DNA from: Cololabis saira | Lineage: Eukaryota > Chordata > Actinopteri > Beloniformes > Belonidae | Length of the DNA stretch: 64,000 bases | NCBI RefSeq assembly: GCF_033807715.1 | Contig: NC_084590.1 | Location: 4,273,577-4,337,576, forward strand | Direction: 5' to 3' | Shown here: positions 44,801 through 56,436 of the stretch, piece after piece | How the letters are laid out: each line of letters opens with the position of its first letter | Numbering within the stretch: the stretch's first letter is position 1 | The notes under the pieces: model-generated | Seen by the model: the letters and a program-made list of their open reading frames with translations, nothing else | Told to the model about the DNA's origin: nothing | The model's database searches: none | Made by a program: the position numbers and the translations under genes

Positions 44801-45664
44801 TAGGGCCGGAGCACTGACAGTGCGGAGGCCCTATTGTATCTCTAGGAATTTATTTTAATTTTTTTCTCGTTATTTTTATTTTTCAGACAAAATGAGGGCC
44901 TTTTTTCCCCCCTAAACATGCCCCAAAAGTCACCACATTTTTTGCAAGCAAGCCAAGCCTGGCGAAAAATGTGATATTTAATGGTTTGCATTAATGGGCG
45001 TGGCCTAATGGCTCAACAGCGCCCCCTAGAAAACGTTGTGCCTCAAGCCCCACGATACGGTTTGACGTACATGCACAAAAATCGGTACACACCTGTATCA
45101 TGTCGCAATTTAAAGAAAAGTCTCTTGGCGCCATGGCCGAAACCCAACAGGAACTCTGCCATTTTGAATTAATTGTGTAATTTTGGCGTAATTTATGCCA
45201 TTTCTTCAGCTTCTTCTTCACTTCTTCGCCTGAACCGGAACGTGTACCCAGGTGTGTTATACATCAAAATGTGCGTCTCGATCCTGAGATGACGGGCATT
45301 ACTTTGCTCAGTCAAAAGCGTTACCGTGGCGACGATAGATGCCAAAAAGCGCACCCCCCCTTCATCTGATTGGTCCATATTTGATAGTTCCTACTTTCTG
45401 CCATAACTTTTGAATGGTTTGATATAAAGAGTCATGGGTGGTGTCATCTGACTCGGTATTGAGTACTTGACCTTCATTGGCATGAATTAGCCCCGCCCCT
45501 TCTTCTGATTGGTCGATTTTGGATATTTCTTATTTTCTGCCATATTTTTTGAATGGTTTGACATAAAGAGTCATGGGTGGTGTCATCGGACTTAGTTTTG
45601 AGTCCTTGACCTTTATTGGTGAAAATTGCACGCGCGAGGGCCCATTCATCGCGGCTTGCAGCTT
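44801..45664. mobile_element. 140 bp repeat family, copy C (longest)
   Basis: Starts TAGGGCCGGAGCACTGACAG, a 33 bp dyad whose outer arms are TAGGGCC/GGCCCTA and inner arms GCACTG/CAGTGC. About 550 bp of non-coding body follows ('gggcgtggcctaatggctca'), then roughly two 140 bp units ('ccataacttttgaatggttt'), then the common 3' end. The two arrays elsewhere lack this 5' part. The class is unknown; no TIR pair or transposase is seen. Confidence 0.7.
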
Positions 45665-45918
45665 CAATTTATTTTTATTTATGTTTTTATTTTTTTATTT
45701 ATTATTATTTTTTCAATACGGTACTCAGAGGTACCAGCAACAACAGGCCAGAAGCATATAAGCCAGTTTTCTCATCATTGTTTGAAGCTTTTCTTTTTTT
45801 TATAGGAGCGGTGGGAGGTGGGGGGCATCTGCTGCAAGTCTGAAATGAGACAAAAAAGAAAACACACAACGGGCACACAGGCCTGCAAACAAACAAAAAC
45901 GGGAACAGGCAGTACTCT

Positions 45919-47560
45919 AAATCAGAATCAGAATCAGAATCAGCTTTATGGGGGCACGGTGGTGCAGCAGGTAGTGCAGCGGTCTCACAGCAAGAAGGTC
46001 CTGGGTTCGATTCCCGCCGGGGGATGCTGTGGGTGCTGAAGTGCGTGTTAGTTCTCCCATGACTTCAGCGACTGGGTGGGGTTGGCGAAAGGATCTTTCT
46101 GTGTGGAGTTTGCATGTTCTCCTCGTGTTCCCTTGGGTAGCTAATGTGAGCTACCCTCACAAAAACATGCACACAGTCCTGGGCTACACATGCCCCCTCT
46201 GGCCAACCGGGGCGCCAGATGGGGTGGGGAGGATCTGGCCGGAATAACGTGATCCTTCCACGCGCTACGTCCGGCCGTAGAAACCCCACCCTGTCTGGTG
46301 AAAAGATGCTGCTGCTCACTCCTCAGGTTAAGGAGGAGACCTCAGTGCAGGAACTCCCGGGGTTGGTAGAGGATGGCAATGCCCAGGACTGTCACTTAGG
46401 TAGGAGCACGGGGTGGTAAAAATGGGAAAAAACCGGGATAAAAATATTAAAAAAAAAATATTAAAAAAAAAAAAAAAAAGAATCAGCTTTATTGGCCAGG
46501 TTCGAACATTGTCCAACAAATCTAAATCAGTACTAGGCTAGTGCAATTATCTGTCCCAGAAACTGTGGGGTGAGTATGTAGTGAGTGAGCAGGTGTGTAT
46601 GTCTGTGTAACTGTGTGTGTTAAAGGTGAAAACAAGGCTTTACCTGAACTACAACTAGAGTGGAGGAAGGAGGGCACAACCACGCCACCTGAGAGACCAG
46701 AAGCCAATAAGGAAGAAACCCGAATCCAGGCCAGAAGAGGGCGGGTGGAAATCCCCCACCAGCAAGCCCTGCCCCCTCAAAGTAGGGGACAGAGGGAAGC
46801 CCCGGGCGGGGACCCCATGACCACGGGAGGAGGCAGCCAGGAAACCCACGACGACAGACCAGGACCCAGCCGAGCACCAGGCCGATCGCAGGGCCAAGAG
46901 GTCCACGCCCTTCAGGGCCACAACCCCCACCTGGCAATAGGCCAGCCTGGCGGGAGGGACGGGGCCACCCTGACAGTCGACGCCACCCCAATGAAAGTGG
47001 GAACCCCACAGCCAAAGGCGTGCCCAGTTGCAAGGGCAGTGGGGGGAAGCGGAGATGGGCACAGAGCGCGAGAACCCCCCAACAAGGAGCCACCCGATAA
47101 GCCCAACAGCAAAGAGTCCCTAACCCAGGCTAGACAACGGACACCCATTCACACAGATACCCTAACATACACTCACTGACAAAGACATGGACAATAATTC
47201 TCTCACCACTCCCATCTACCCCTGGAGGCCCGGCACAGCCCAGCAGACCCCCCAGGTAGCACGCAGAGGCCATACCTGCGTCCGGCTATCAGTCCCTCCC
47301 ATGGTCCCCCAGCCCCAGGCCGAATGAAGGAAACATGGGTGTAGGAAGACCTCACTCCTGCCCCCTGGTGATAAGTGTGTGTGGGTGCAACTAATGCGGT
47401 TAAAACAAGGAGGGGGAGGTCAGGCCACCATGGCTATGCCAGTAACCACATTTGACAGTGTCCCCTCTCCGGAGACCCTATGTGTGCTTGTGAGGTGTAC
47501 ATCTGTTGAGTGTAAAGTTGACTAAGATGTTATAAAAAAAAGGATACATGAAATGTACGT
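45919..47560 (-). mobile_element. GC-rich LINE 3' region, related to the 27 kb copy
   Basis: Its minus-strand 3' end is the (TTCTGA)n tail at 45919-45949/46479. 46620-47180 aligns with 27050-27560 ('ctgagagaccagaagcc' vs 'cgcgagaccagaggcc') and 47190-47540 with 27770-28085 ('aggagggggaggtc'). The Pro/Gly/Arg-rich frames on both strands are artefacts of composition. A SINE interrupts the tail. Confidence 0.7.
45950..46478 (+). mobile_element. tRNA-derived SINE with 14 bp target duplication
   Basis: Pol III A box-like TGGTGCAGCAGG (45960-45971) and B box GGTTCGATTCC (46004-46014) lie at tRNA spacing. The body matches the copy at 6830-7345 and the 3' end is A-rich. AGAATCAGCTTTAT precedes (45936-45949) and follows (46479-46492) it exactly. 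The target is the (AATCAG)n tail of the surrounding LINE. It is not a functional tRNA. Confidence 0.92.
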
Positions 47561-47615
47561 GAAATGTAATTTTTACACTTCTCGACTTAATATCCAATGG
47601 TCTGAACATCTTTCA

Positions 47616-48490
47616 GGTTATGGTGACAGATGTTACTCTGTGTGACTATTCTTGCGTTATTTTTTGAGAGTTTTATTAATGTCAACAGAAGCTTCGGGGC
47701 AGAGATCATCAAGAAACGGTACATAGGTGAAAATACCCTTGAAATGTCTATTAAGATCTACCCCTCCTCACCCCTCCTCCACTCACCTTCAGTTAAACAG
47801 GTTGTGGATAAATTCAGTGGTAACATTATTAGTATTATTGATACCAATGCTCCCACCAAATTCAAGGTGATCACCGCTAAAAAAATTAAACCTCCATGGA
47901 AAAATGCTGCAAGGGTCAGAGCTGAAAAAAGTGTTGTAAAGCTAAATGCAGGTGACAGAAAACTAAATAACAGGTTCATTATGACATTTATAAAGAGAGA
48001 CTGATCATATATAATACAGAACTGAGGAATGTAAGACAATCCTATGTTTTCTGATATCATTGCTAAAAACTAAAATAATGCAGTTTTTTCACAACTGTTA
48101 ACAGATGAACAAACCCCCCTGAATCAGTGGACCATCAAATTCAGAAGATCAGACAGTCAGTCAGTGCTCCTATGCAGGTTCCTCTGTGTCCACTGAGAGA
48201 AACCAGGACACAATTTTGTACAATAAATCTTGGATGGAAAAACCTGGATGACATTATACACCCTCTGAATTCCACCACTTGCTGCCTTGCTGCCAACTGG
48301 GTTTTTTGTGTTGCGCATTGTATGTCCTCAGATCTTCTAGACATTGTAAATATGTCTCTGCTTTCAGGTATCTTTCATCGGTGCCTAAAGACAGCCATCA
48401 TTAAGCCAATTAGAAAAAAGAACAGTCTAGACAGGTCACTTACAGTATGAACAGCTATAGGCGCGTATCAAACCTACCATTTCTTAGTTA
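47616..48490 (+). pseudogene. L2-type LINE, endonuclease-RT junction, degenerate
   Basis: The frame 47630-48004 contains VVDKFSGNIISIIDTNAPTK and PPWKNAARVRAEKS, resembling the linker before the RT domain. The frame 48127-48450 contains SSDLLDIVNMSLLSGIFHRC then LKTAIIKPIRKKNSLDRS, the N-terminal RT pattern of L2 elements. Between them the reading frame is broken, and the YxDD region is absent. Confidence 0.72.
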
Positions 48491-48957
48491 AATCATAGAC
48501 AAGGAGGAAGAGTGTTTCAGGACAGGTTGGCTTTTCCTGGCAATTACCTTCTTGCACGCTACTGCTTTTTTGATAATGCCATCTGCAACCTGTGGAGACT
48601 ACTGGGTCCCAAACTTCCGCACTGCACCGAGCGGAGCCACACCCTGGTTATATAAATGATTTGTGTTGGGCTCAGATATTTCACAAGTAGTCCTACATGC
48701 AGTTGGGGATGCCATAAATCTGCCAGCCACTGTTTGCCACACTATCAATTTGGCATTAAAATAATATATGCATATGTTCATAACCTTCCCTGCCCACATT
48801 TATTTTTTTTTTAATTGATGAATTTATTTCAGTCATTCCATTATTAACCAAACTCATATGTCAATAGTCTATATGCCTTTGAACTACTCACTGGATTAAT
48901 GTTAGCCAGTCAGTCAGTGCATATTATACTACATAAATCTGTGATTATGTTGCATAT
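48491..48957. other. No recognised gene
   Basis: Possibly more LINE or gypsy remnant, but nothing readable. Confidence 0.35.
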
Positions 48958-49330
48958 TCAGTAGTGGAATGACCACTCCCATGTCACCTCTTTATGCAAC
49001 AAAGCATTCACTGGGTGGAGTAACGTTGATAGGTTTGGAACAAAGCGTGCATAATAGTTGATAATGCCCAAGAAAGAGCGCAACTGACTAGTGTTGGTTG
49101 GCCACAGAGTGTCCAGTATAGCACAGATTTTATCAGGTGCCCTATGGAATCCTTTTAAGTCAATCACATGCCCTAGATACTCCAGTGAACAGCAGAAAAA
49201 CTCACACTTCTCTATTTTTAACTCTCAACCAAAACTGCTCTAACCGACTGAGTACAGCTTCCAGATTTTCCAGATGATGGGCATTATCTTTGCTTGTTAC
49301 AAGGATATCATCCAGAAAGCAGTGGAGGGT
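48958..49330 (-). pseudogene. pol: Ty3/gypsy RT fragment (second element)
   Basis: Reads FLDDILVTSKDNAHHLENLE (RT motif C), a stop, then GFHRAPDKICAILDTLWPTN and LRSFLGIINYYARFVPNLST, the gypsy RT thumb/connection. It differs clearly from the Gmr1-like copy at 18.5-19.8 kb, so it comes from another lineage. It is cut at about 49320 by an inverted repeat. Confidence 0.85.
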
Positions 49331-50493
49331 TTAGGGTGGAGATTGGTGCTGAATCCCAATCTCCACCCTAAACCCTCCAGCCCTGAACCCTCACATACTT
49401 TCAGTGACGTCAGCGGCACATGATCAAGTGTGCGAGGGTGTGAGGGCTCCAAATGGTAGAAATAGGAATGGGACAGCACTTAGCAGAAACCGGAAACAGG
49501 GCAGATCAAAATGTTTTGTTTTTTTTCCTTTTTTTATAAACTTTATTTAACATTTCAATTTACAAAATTCCTAGTCAGATGTTACGTACCGGTATTATAA
49601 GTTTGGGAATGATCATCCGGATGTTTGAAAACAAAGTGGTAGCCTATATAAAGGAGCATAAAATTCAACAAAGAACACAATTTAAATATGCGCACAGTAC
49701 AATATGTATTTCCTTGTTAATGTAGTGTATTTCTTTCAATCTACCCATATCAGCGCATCCAGTATGCCAGGCTCAATCACAGAGTAATTTCATTTTTGTA
49801 AGAGCGTATAAATTGATGGTAACCTGAGCTAAATATTTCAGTTATATTATCACTATTTACTGCAACGTTTTTGTTCAACTTGCTGAAATTGTTTAAATTT
49901 TGTGATCATAAATAAATGAATAACCAAATAACTGCCTGACTTGTTTGTGTTGGATCTAAAACTATCTTGCTAGTATTTACATGTTTGCATTTCTGTTAAC
50001 ATAGGGAATCTTAATTCAAACACTGTACTCAGATCAAAGAAAAGCAAGTCTTGTTTATTCAACACCAGGTCAACTGAGGATTTGTCTAATATGAAATGAA
50101 AACAAAAGAAACTGAACGTCAAATTATGAATGAAAAAATGATGAAGAAAAGTACATTTTAGCTCCCTGTTTGTAAAGGAAACAATAGGGCCGTTGAAAAA
50201 TCCTCACGGGACAACAGTTTCTGAATTTAAATCACCAGTGGGCTATGTATTTATACTTACAGGTGAACTTCTTTCGTCTCGCAGTTGCACATTAATTATT
50301 TTCCTCCGTCCCCTGTTTTGTTTACATTCTCCCTGGTAACCTCCTTTTATGTCACAACGCAATGAACTGTGGGTAATTCCCTTTCCAAAAGTCTGCGGAG
50401 ATGCGGACTTACGGGAAGTGAGCAGAAAGGGCTCAAAATGTCTGCCGGGAGCCCTCGCGCACTTAACGATTTTAGGAATGGGACAGCCATAAG

Positions 50494-51138
50494 CAGAGCC
50501 GTCTGGGAGTTTTGCGAGGCCCTGTGCGAAATCGCTTGGGGGGGCCCCTCGCAAAATTTTTGTTTTTTTCGGGTCGGATCGGGTGTCTAAATGCCTAATT
50601 TTAACTCTCCAATTAGCAAAATACTGGATACCTTCCCCTGCCTCATCATCATTTGACTTGCCTCGACGCGGGGCCCCACGGCTGCTTGAGACCCGGGTGG
50701 ATCGGTGATTTTTGTAACAAATTTATCAAACGAGCCTTTCAGAGAGGCATTAAACTCTTCCATTTTCTTTAGTTTTTTTCTTTTTTCATCCCCTGATGGA
50801 AATTTCCTGATTCTGTCTCGTTCTCTCGACATTGTGTGACAGTTTGTTCCAACTCCACCGTCTGGATCAGAGCAGCTTGTGTCAAGTCGCTTGGTCTGAC
50901 ACAGTTGTACTGAACGACACGCGCATCATTGCACATATATTTTATTGATATGCACAGACTAGTACACATTTAGGTCTGTAATGGAATGTGACTGTTGTTA
51001 TTTATAAGGGAAAAAACGAAAAAAAAAATTTTTTTTTTTTTTTTTTTTTTTTTTCAAAAACGGCCCATAGCGCGAGGCCCCTTGGGGCGCGAGGCCCCGT
51101 GCGATCGCACGGTTCGCACACCCCTTGCGGCGGCTCTG
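50494..51138 (-). mobile_element. hAT element with transposase N-terminal remnant
   Basis: Ends CAGAGCCG/CGGCTCTG, flanked on both sides by GCCATAAG (50486-50493, 51139-51146), an exact 8 bp duplication. 'gcgaggcccc' is repeated near both ends. A minus-strand frame encodes a transposase-like N-terminus. A long T-run at 51029-51055 interrupts the body. Confidence 0.92.
50587..50832 (-). pseudogene. hAT transposase N-terminal fragment
   Basis: An 81-codon frame starting MSRERDRIRKFPSGDEKRKK, followed by FNASLKGSFDKFVTKI. The Arg/Lys-rich SGxxKRKK start resembles ZMYM-like/TTF-type hAT transposases. It has no catalytic domain; the rest was deleted when the non-autonomous element formed. Confidence 0.6.
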
Positions 51139-51383
51139 GCCATAAGCCCTTACGCAAGTTGCGGGAGCGCGCACGTAAGTCTGTGAGTCTGTGAGGGTGG
51201 AGATTGGGATTCAGCTTGGGATTCAGCTAGAGACTGACTACTTGCTTCAGACTTCCTGAAGCATGCACATACCATTGAAATTAGTATAGTACCCCCTACT
51301 GGTGTGGTGGACTAACCGTATTAACACCAATACATCACAGGAACGATTCCCACTGCATTCAAACAGGCAGAGCTAAAGCCTGT

Positions 51384-52153
51384 ACTCAAAAAACCCTGTT
51401 TCAGCCCTGCTCAGTTAGAGAAGTACTGTTCCCTGAAATAGCTGTTTTCAAACAGATTTCAGAGTTCCTTAGAGCTGGGCCCCTTCTCTTTACCATCTAC
51501 ACAGCTTATTTGGGCCAGGTAATTTTGTCCCATGGGTTCTCACATCACAGCTATGCAGATGATACCTAGTTTTACCTGTCACTCCCACTAGATGACCCTT
51601 AACATCCCGTCAAGGGTATCTGCCTGCATCTCTGACATCTGCTCATGGGTAAAGGAGCTTCAGCTTACAACTTACAATTACAACCTTGCACGGTAATAAA
51701 ACATCAGGGTGTCATGATTGATGACCAGTTATCCTTCTCTAACCAGGGTGCCACTGTTATCTGGTCATGCTAATTCGCATTGTACATTTAAAGTATATCA
51801 GGCCATACCAAACTAATTACACCACCCCAGTCTTGGTAGAGGCCAGGAAAAAGTCTCAAGTCAACTCCTGCAATGCCCCCTGGCTGGTCTTGTGTTTTTA
51901 AAACCTTTATTGATGGCCCCGAACATGGCTGTGCATTTGATTTGCAAGTAACCTAAAATGGTTCATATAACTCCTTTGGCCATTGGCCAAGGTGATTCTC
52001 TAGCTGTACTTTGTGTTTTTAAGTGCTTTTTGCCTTTACCTTTTTTTTTGGGTCATACTGCAGGAATCCCTGTTTTTTTTATTTGATCATGTTCCCCTTT
52101 TTATAGTTGCTTTGGATAAAAGAAGCTGCTAAATAAAATGTCTTTAAATGTGA
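51384..52153 (+). pseudogene. L2-type LINE RT-to-3' end, heavily decayed
   Basis: Short readable blocks: GPLLFTIYTAYLG, HHSYADDT, then 'catcagggtgtcatgattgatgaccagtta' (family LGVIFDDQL). The end 'tttggataaaagaagctgctaaataaaatg' matches the widespread fish LINE 3' end TTGGATAAAAG. Many stops and deletions place it among the oldest insertions here. Confidence 0.75.
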
Positions 52154-52618
52154 CAATATTTTCAGTTAGGATGTGGCTTTCTTAGCTGCAATTTTAGCAT
52201 GATTCTATTACAACCGCAACATAAAAGTTTTAGTCACAACTACAATCCAACAAGCACTAACTTTGCTGATCTTTAGTTAAATTGACTGGAAACAGCTACC
52301 ATGAAACATTTAAGTCAGTAAAACCTGCAATCAGTTTTTCCTACAAAATTGATTTAACATCCAACAAAAACATGTATTAATTGTTATAAATAAAGAGAGT
52401 ATATAATATACCGAATCCTGTCATCATCAAAGGTTTTGAAAGGGAGATAGGATGGTTCTAATCTCAACCATATCATTAACCACTACTGTGCACTCACAAA
52501 GGACCCATGCAACAATGCTTGATAGTAGGTGTTTCCTATTTGCCTTCATCATATCAATAAACAATCAATCCAATCTCTTTCCAGTTTGTACATGAATAAC
52601 CCAGGTGCTTTAACCGGG
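52154..52618. other. No recognised gene
   Basis: AT-rich, nothing recognised. Confidence 0.45.
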
Positions 52619-52626
52619 TCTTGCAC

Positions 52627-53356
52627 TAGAGGGCTGCATTGGGATTGGGTCCCGCCGGGTCCCGTGGGACCCAACGCAAATCTCGCGTGAGCGGGCGGTT
52701 TGAACTCTCCTGCGGGCGGGAGCGGGAAGCCAAAAAAAAAACAATGCGGGATCGGGATGTAGTCTAGCGACAAGGTGGAAATCAATGACGTGGAAAATAA
52801 ACCTCAAAGAAGGTCTTTACAAAACAAAGACAAAGCAAGGAAAGTCTGGAGAATTTAGAGAAACTGTGTTTAGTGTCTGTGGAGCATCTTGGAAGAGACA
52901 TGCACGGGACCGCAGTCGGTCAGCAACATTCTCTTCCTCCACAGCAATATAATGGCCACGTGATTAATTAATTCATTTGTTTCATTCGTTAACTTTGTTT
53001 ATTTTATGTTATTTATTAGTGTTATTTGAGCCACTCACAGGCTCGTTGCTATAACCTCAATCACATAATTGATGCGCGTACGAAAGGTGAAATAGCTTGT
53101 GGATGATGACAATGATGAATTTGCATCTAACTTTCGGTCAGGTGCCTATGATCTGTCAATCATCCATCAAGCTCCACAATGACCATGTTAAGATTAAATC
53201 AGATAGATTTGTGTAGGAAATTTCTCTTGCAGGACAGGAGAAGTTTTGCGGGTGCGGGCGGAGTGGAACACACACGTTGCGGGTGCGGGCGTTAATGGTC
53301 AGAAATTCAGCGGGGGCGGGGGCGGGATGAAGAAAACAGTTCCGCGCAGGGCTCTA
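52627..53356. mobile_element. hAT element, non-autonomous
   Basis: Ends TAGAGGGCTGC and (complement) TAGAGCCCTGC, with TCTTGCAC on both sides (52619-52626, 53357-53364). Subterminal 'gcgggcggg' motifs occur at both ends. A plus-strand stretch near 52830 (KDKARKVWR) vaguely recalls a BED-finger start but is too short to call. Confidence 0.9.
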
Positions 53357-53364
53357 TCTTGCAC

Positions 53365-54114
53365 CCATTTACAATTTAATTGCTTGGAATTATCTGTAGC
53401 TGCAATATTATCATCTGAGACTTGCATTGGCATCTGAAAAGTTGAGCTGTTCTCCAACTGTTCTCTCCTGTGCTCCCACTTCAAGTGGGAGCAATGTTTC
53501 CACTGCAAAGCAATGGACCCAAAATGTAGTTGAGCAATGCTTGATGTCAACCAATCCAAGTCATTGGACAACAATGCTGCCGACGCTTCCATCTTGTACA
53601 TGTCTATGAAATGACACTGAGTTATACAAACTAACAAGACATGAAACAGCCTGTGGCCTGTAGCCTACGGAGTCACATGTATATCAAATGTGGAAGAGTG
53701 GAATGAAACATCCTCATGAGCAACTTCATAAAAACATGCTCCCCGAGCCAGTTCATGAATAAAACCCGCTCAAAAGCAAGTTCGCTCAGATATCAAAACT
53801 CTGACGCAAAAAGTCTGCTTGCTTGCAGACATATCCTACTTCACTTCAAACCTGCATTGGTGCTCACAGATTCATGCTCCTATATTCAAAAGTTCTGCAT
53901 TCCAGATTAAGCTCTTCTCCTTGCACACAAGTTTATCCTATGTACTCTCCTATGTACTTTTTCTGCTCTTGCGTGGATTGTTGGGATGACCTTGTAAAAA
54001 CGTTATCAGCCGACATGATGTCAAGTCAGCCAAATCATCACTAGGTGTGCACTTGTTTTACCTCGCACTTCCCACCACATCGAAGTTTCATAACGAGGGA
54101 GAATGTTCAAAAAC
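53365..54114. other. No recognised gene
   Basis: Opposite-strand frames of 60-112 codons without motifs. Confidence 0.4.
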
Positions 54115-54352
54115 AAGAATGTTCATGGTTCGACTCCCAGGCCCGGCAATAATCTTTCCGGAGTCTTTCTGTGTGGATGTTCTTCTCGTACTTGTGTGTG
54201 TTCATTCAGGGTACTCCAGGTTCCACCCACAGTCCAAAAATATGTATGTTAGGTTGACTGATGATTCTAAATCGCCCATGGTTGTACCATATATGTGTAT
54301 GGCTGTTTGTCTATATATCTGGCCTCTCAATAAACTGGCCAGGGTGTAGCCT
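54115..54352 (+). mobile_element. Diverged tRNA-derived SINE fragment
   Basis: B box-like GGTTCGACTCC (54127-54137), then 'gagtctttctgtgtggatgt', 'gggtactccaggttccaccc', 'cagtccaaaaatatgtatgt' and 'aggttgactgatgattctaa', the order of a common fish SINE body. The A box and clear ends are missing. Confidence 0.7.
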
Positions 54353-54538
54353 TGCCTGCCTTTTGCCTGGGTAGGGAGCTTGAGGATTCTGCACAGTATT
54401 TTTGCTGTTTATAAGACTGCACTCTCCTTGACTGAGATCTGTAATGCTGGGATCTGCTGGAGCTACTCTACACTAGTCCCAACTACATGATATATAATAG
54501 ATGTACTGTATAGTTGGTATTTTTATAATACTGCTTAA

Positions 54539-54751
54539 CCCTTGTGCTGTCTTTGGGTCAAAATGACCTAATTCTCCTTCCTTCTTCCTTTGCTCTTTTC
54601 TTCCTTCCTTCCTTCCTTCCTTCCTTCCTTCCTTCCTTCCTTCCTTCCTTCCTTCCTTCCTTCCTTCCTTCCTTCCTTCCTTCCTTCCTTCCTTCCTTCC
54701 TTCCTTCCTTCCTTCCTTCCTTCCTTCCTTCCTTCCTTCCTTCCTTCCTTC
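54539..54751 (-). mobile_element. TTAA element end with (TTCC)n
   Basis: TTAA (54535-54538) then CCCTTGTGCTGTCTTTGGGT and a GGTCAAAATGACC dyad, leading into a 150 bp (TTCC)n tract (54599-54751). The same terminus bounds the element at 59709-61606. The other end is absent. Confidence 0.8.
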
Positions 54752-55499
54752 AAAAAAACTTCCATAAGCAGTCTCGCGAGCACACAGGAAAAACACAAAT
54801 GTAAAAAGAGCTTAAGAGCACAGGATATTTTAATGTGCAAAAGAGAGTGTGACGTGTGTAGAACAGAACATCTTTGCAAGCGTTGTGTGTGAGGACTACT
54901 GCAAAAGCAGCACAATATCTGAAGCAGAAGATCGGAGTGAACTTAGTCGACATTTGACATAAATGAAAAGCTAGTCTGTCACATGATATTGAGGCCAAGA
55001 GTTAATGACCAGAAATAACATGAATGCAATTAGTAGACTGAAGCTGCACAAATATTGACACAACATGTGTGTGTGTGTATGCATGTCTGTGCATGCCTGC
55101 CTCTTTTTGCAAGTGTGTAATAGTTGTGTAATAATTTGGGTGATTAACATATGCACTAAATATATTAAAGAAGCAGCACACTGCGAGTAGGCTACATATT
55201 AACGAAGCTAGAATGCCTTACAAAAAATGTTCCTATATCAGCCTTAAAGACATACAGAGGAAAATATGCATATTTGATCCAGAATGTGATTAGGTCCACA
55301 GGAAGATATTAATAAATATAACAAGAGTCCTTTGCTGATAGGGCAGATCTGGCCCTGGAAGTGGGTGAATTTCCACTGATCCCCACAATCCCCACAAAAC
55401 TAGATACATCTCACATGCATGACAACTATACATGGGATGATTTTTTTTTGTACCCTGTAATGTGATCACTTAATTTACTTAGCAGTTTTTGTGAACTTG
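54752..55499. other. No recognised gene
   Basis: No coding motif or element end; a short (GT)n near 55066-55078. Confidence 0.45.
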
Positions 55500-55640
55500 A
55501 CATCAGAGCCAGTGTTGCCAACTTAGCAACCTTGTTGCTATATTAAGCATGTTTTCAGGTCTCTCTAGCAACTTGTTTTCAAGAAAGCGACTAGCGACAA
55601 ATGTAGCAACTTTTCAGGTCTTATTGGAGACTTTAGTGTG
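55500..55640. repeat. Possible interspersed repeat with 'agcaac' motif
   Basis: Recurring 'agcaac(t)tt' and 'agcgac' motifs ('gccaacttagcaaccttgtt', 'aagcgactagcgacaaatgt') look like an old repeat I have seen in fish. No class or boundaries assigned. Confidence 0.3.
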
Positions 55641-56134
55641 AAAGTATGTATACGTTTTTACTAATTTCTCAGTAAGATGATGGGGCATCCATCGACTCTC
55701 CCATACCAAAGTTCTCTCAAGGCATCCCAGCTCCTCCCTGCTCCAGTTAGAGCCATAGACTGTACTGTATATAACAATGGATGTAGCATTCGGTCACACG
55801 CCACATTGTTTGTTTTTTTTTAAGTTATTTGTGGCACTAGTGGAAGTTATTGGGAAAGTAGACAGGTAACAGGTAGAGAGAAAGGGGAGAAGACATGCAG
55901 TAAAGAGCGAGAGGCTGGGATGCAAACATGCGCTCCCTGCATGAAGACTAAACACACTGAGCCATCCAGCCCAACCCATTGGTTTCTGAAGACTGGTTTT
56001 GAAGGCCATTTTTCTTTGTACGGGGAGCAAGCTGACGGGAACATGCCCAGCACATGTTAATGAAAGTTAGCTTTGCTCTCAGCTCCATAAATATCTGCAG
56101 AGCTGCCTGCAGACATTTACAGCGGAATGAACCA
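55641..56134. other. No recognised gene
   Basis: 'agccatagactgtactgtat' near 55750 is a common fish repeat phrase. Nothing else recognised. Confidence 0.35.
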
Positions 56135-56262
56135 TTCAAGGATTCAAGGAGTTTTTATTGTCATTCCAGCAATTTGTTTCCCTGGTCCCAGACCAAGCCC
56201 CAAAACGAAAAAGGAAAAGTATATACAGCAATAAATAAATAAAAAATAAATAAATAAATAAA

Positions 56263-56344
<82 letters not shown>

Positions 56345-56436
56345 TAAAAATATTATAAATAGAAAAAATATTCAAACAGTAAAAGCAGCAGGATGGCGCT
56401 GACATGACACCGGTGGTATTAAAATGGCAGATTGAC
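56135..56436 (-). mobile_element. 3' end of the Rex1-like LINE, with (AT)n
   Basis: 'caaggattcaaggagttttt' and 'attgtcattccagcaatttg' form a LINE 3' tail in reverse. An (AT)n tract occupies about 56269-56343. I take it as the 3' UTR of the minus-strand LINE whose RT lies at 56890-57704. Confidence 0.6.

Larger units (their letters stand above)
49324..51222. mobile_element. TIR element with head-to-head left end
   Basis: Left end (49350) GCTGAATCCCAATCTCCACC; the right end before 51222 is its complement. At 49324-49346 the inner end sequence also stands in inverted form, making a 23 bp hairpin with the left terminus. 'ggaatgggacag' recurs in both halves. A hAT sits inside (50494-51138). No clean target duplication was found. 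It may belong to an ISL2EU/PIF-like family. Confidence 0.55.

Noticed and set aside
46004..46014. tRNA gene suggested by A and B boxes
   Set aside because: No cloverleaf or acceptor stem; followed by a SINE body and A-tail with target duplication.
48127..48450. Independent host gene
   Set aside because: Its motifs match L2-type RT and the neighbouring frame belongs to the same decayed LINE.
54473..54915. Repetitive GRKE and SFLP frames
   Set aside because: Translation of the (TTCC)n tract; likewise at 60.4-60.85 kb.
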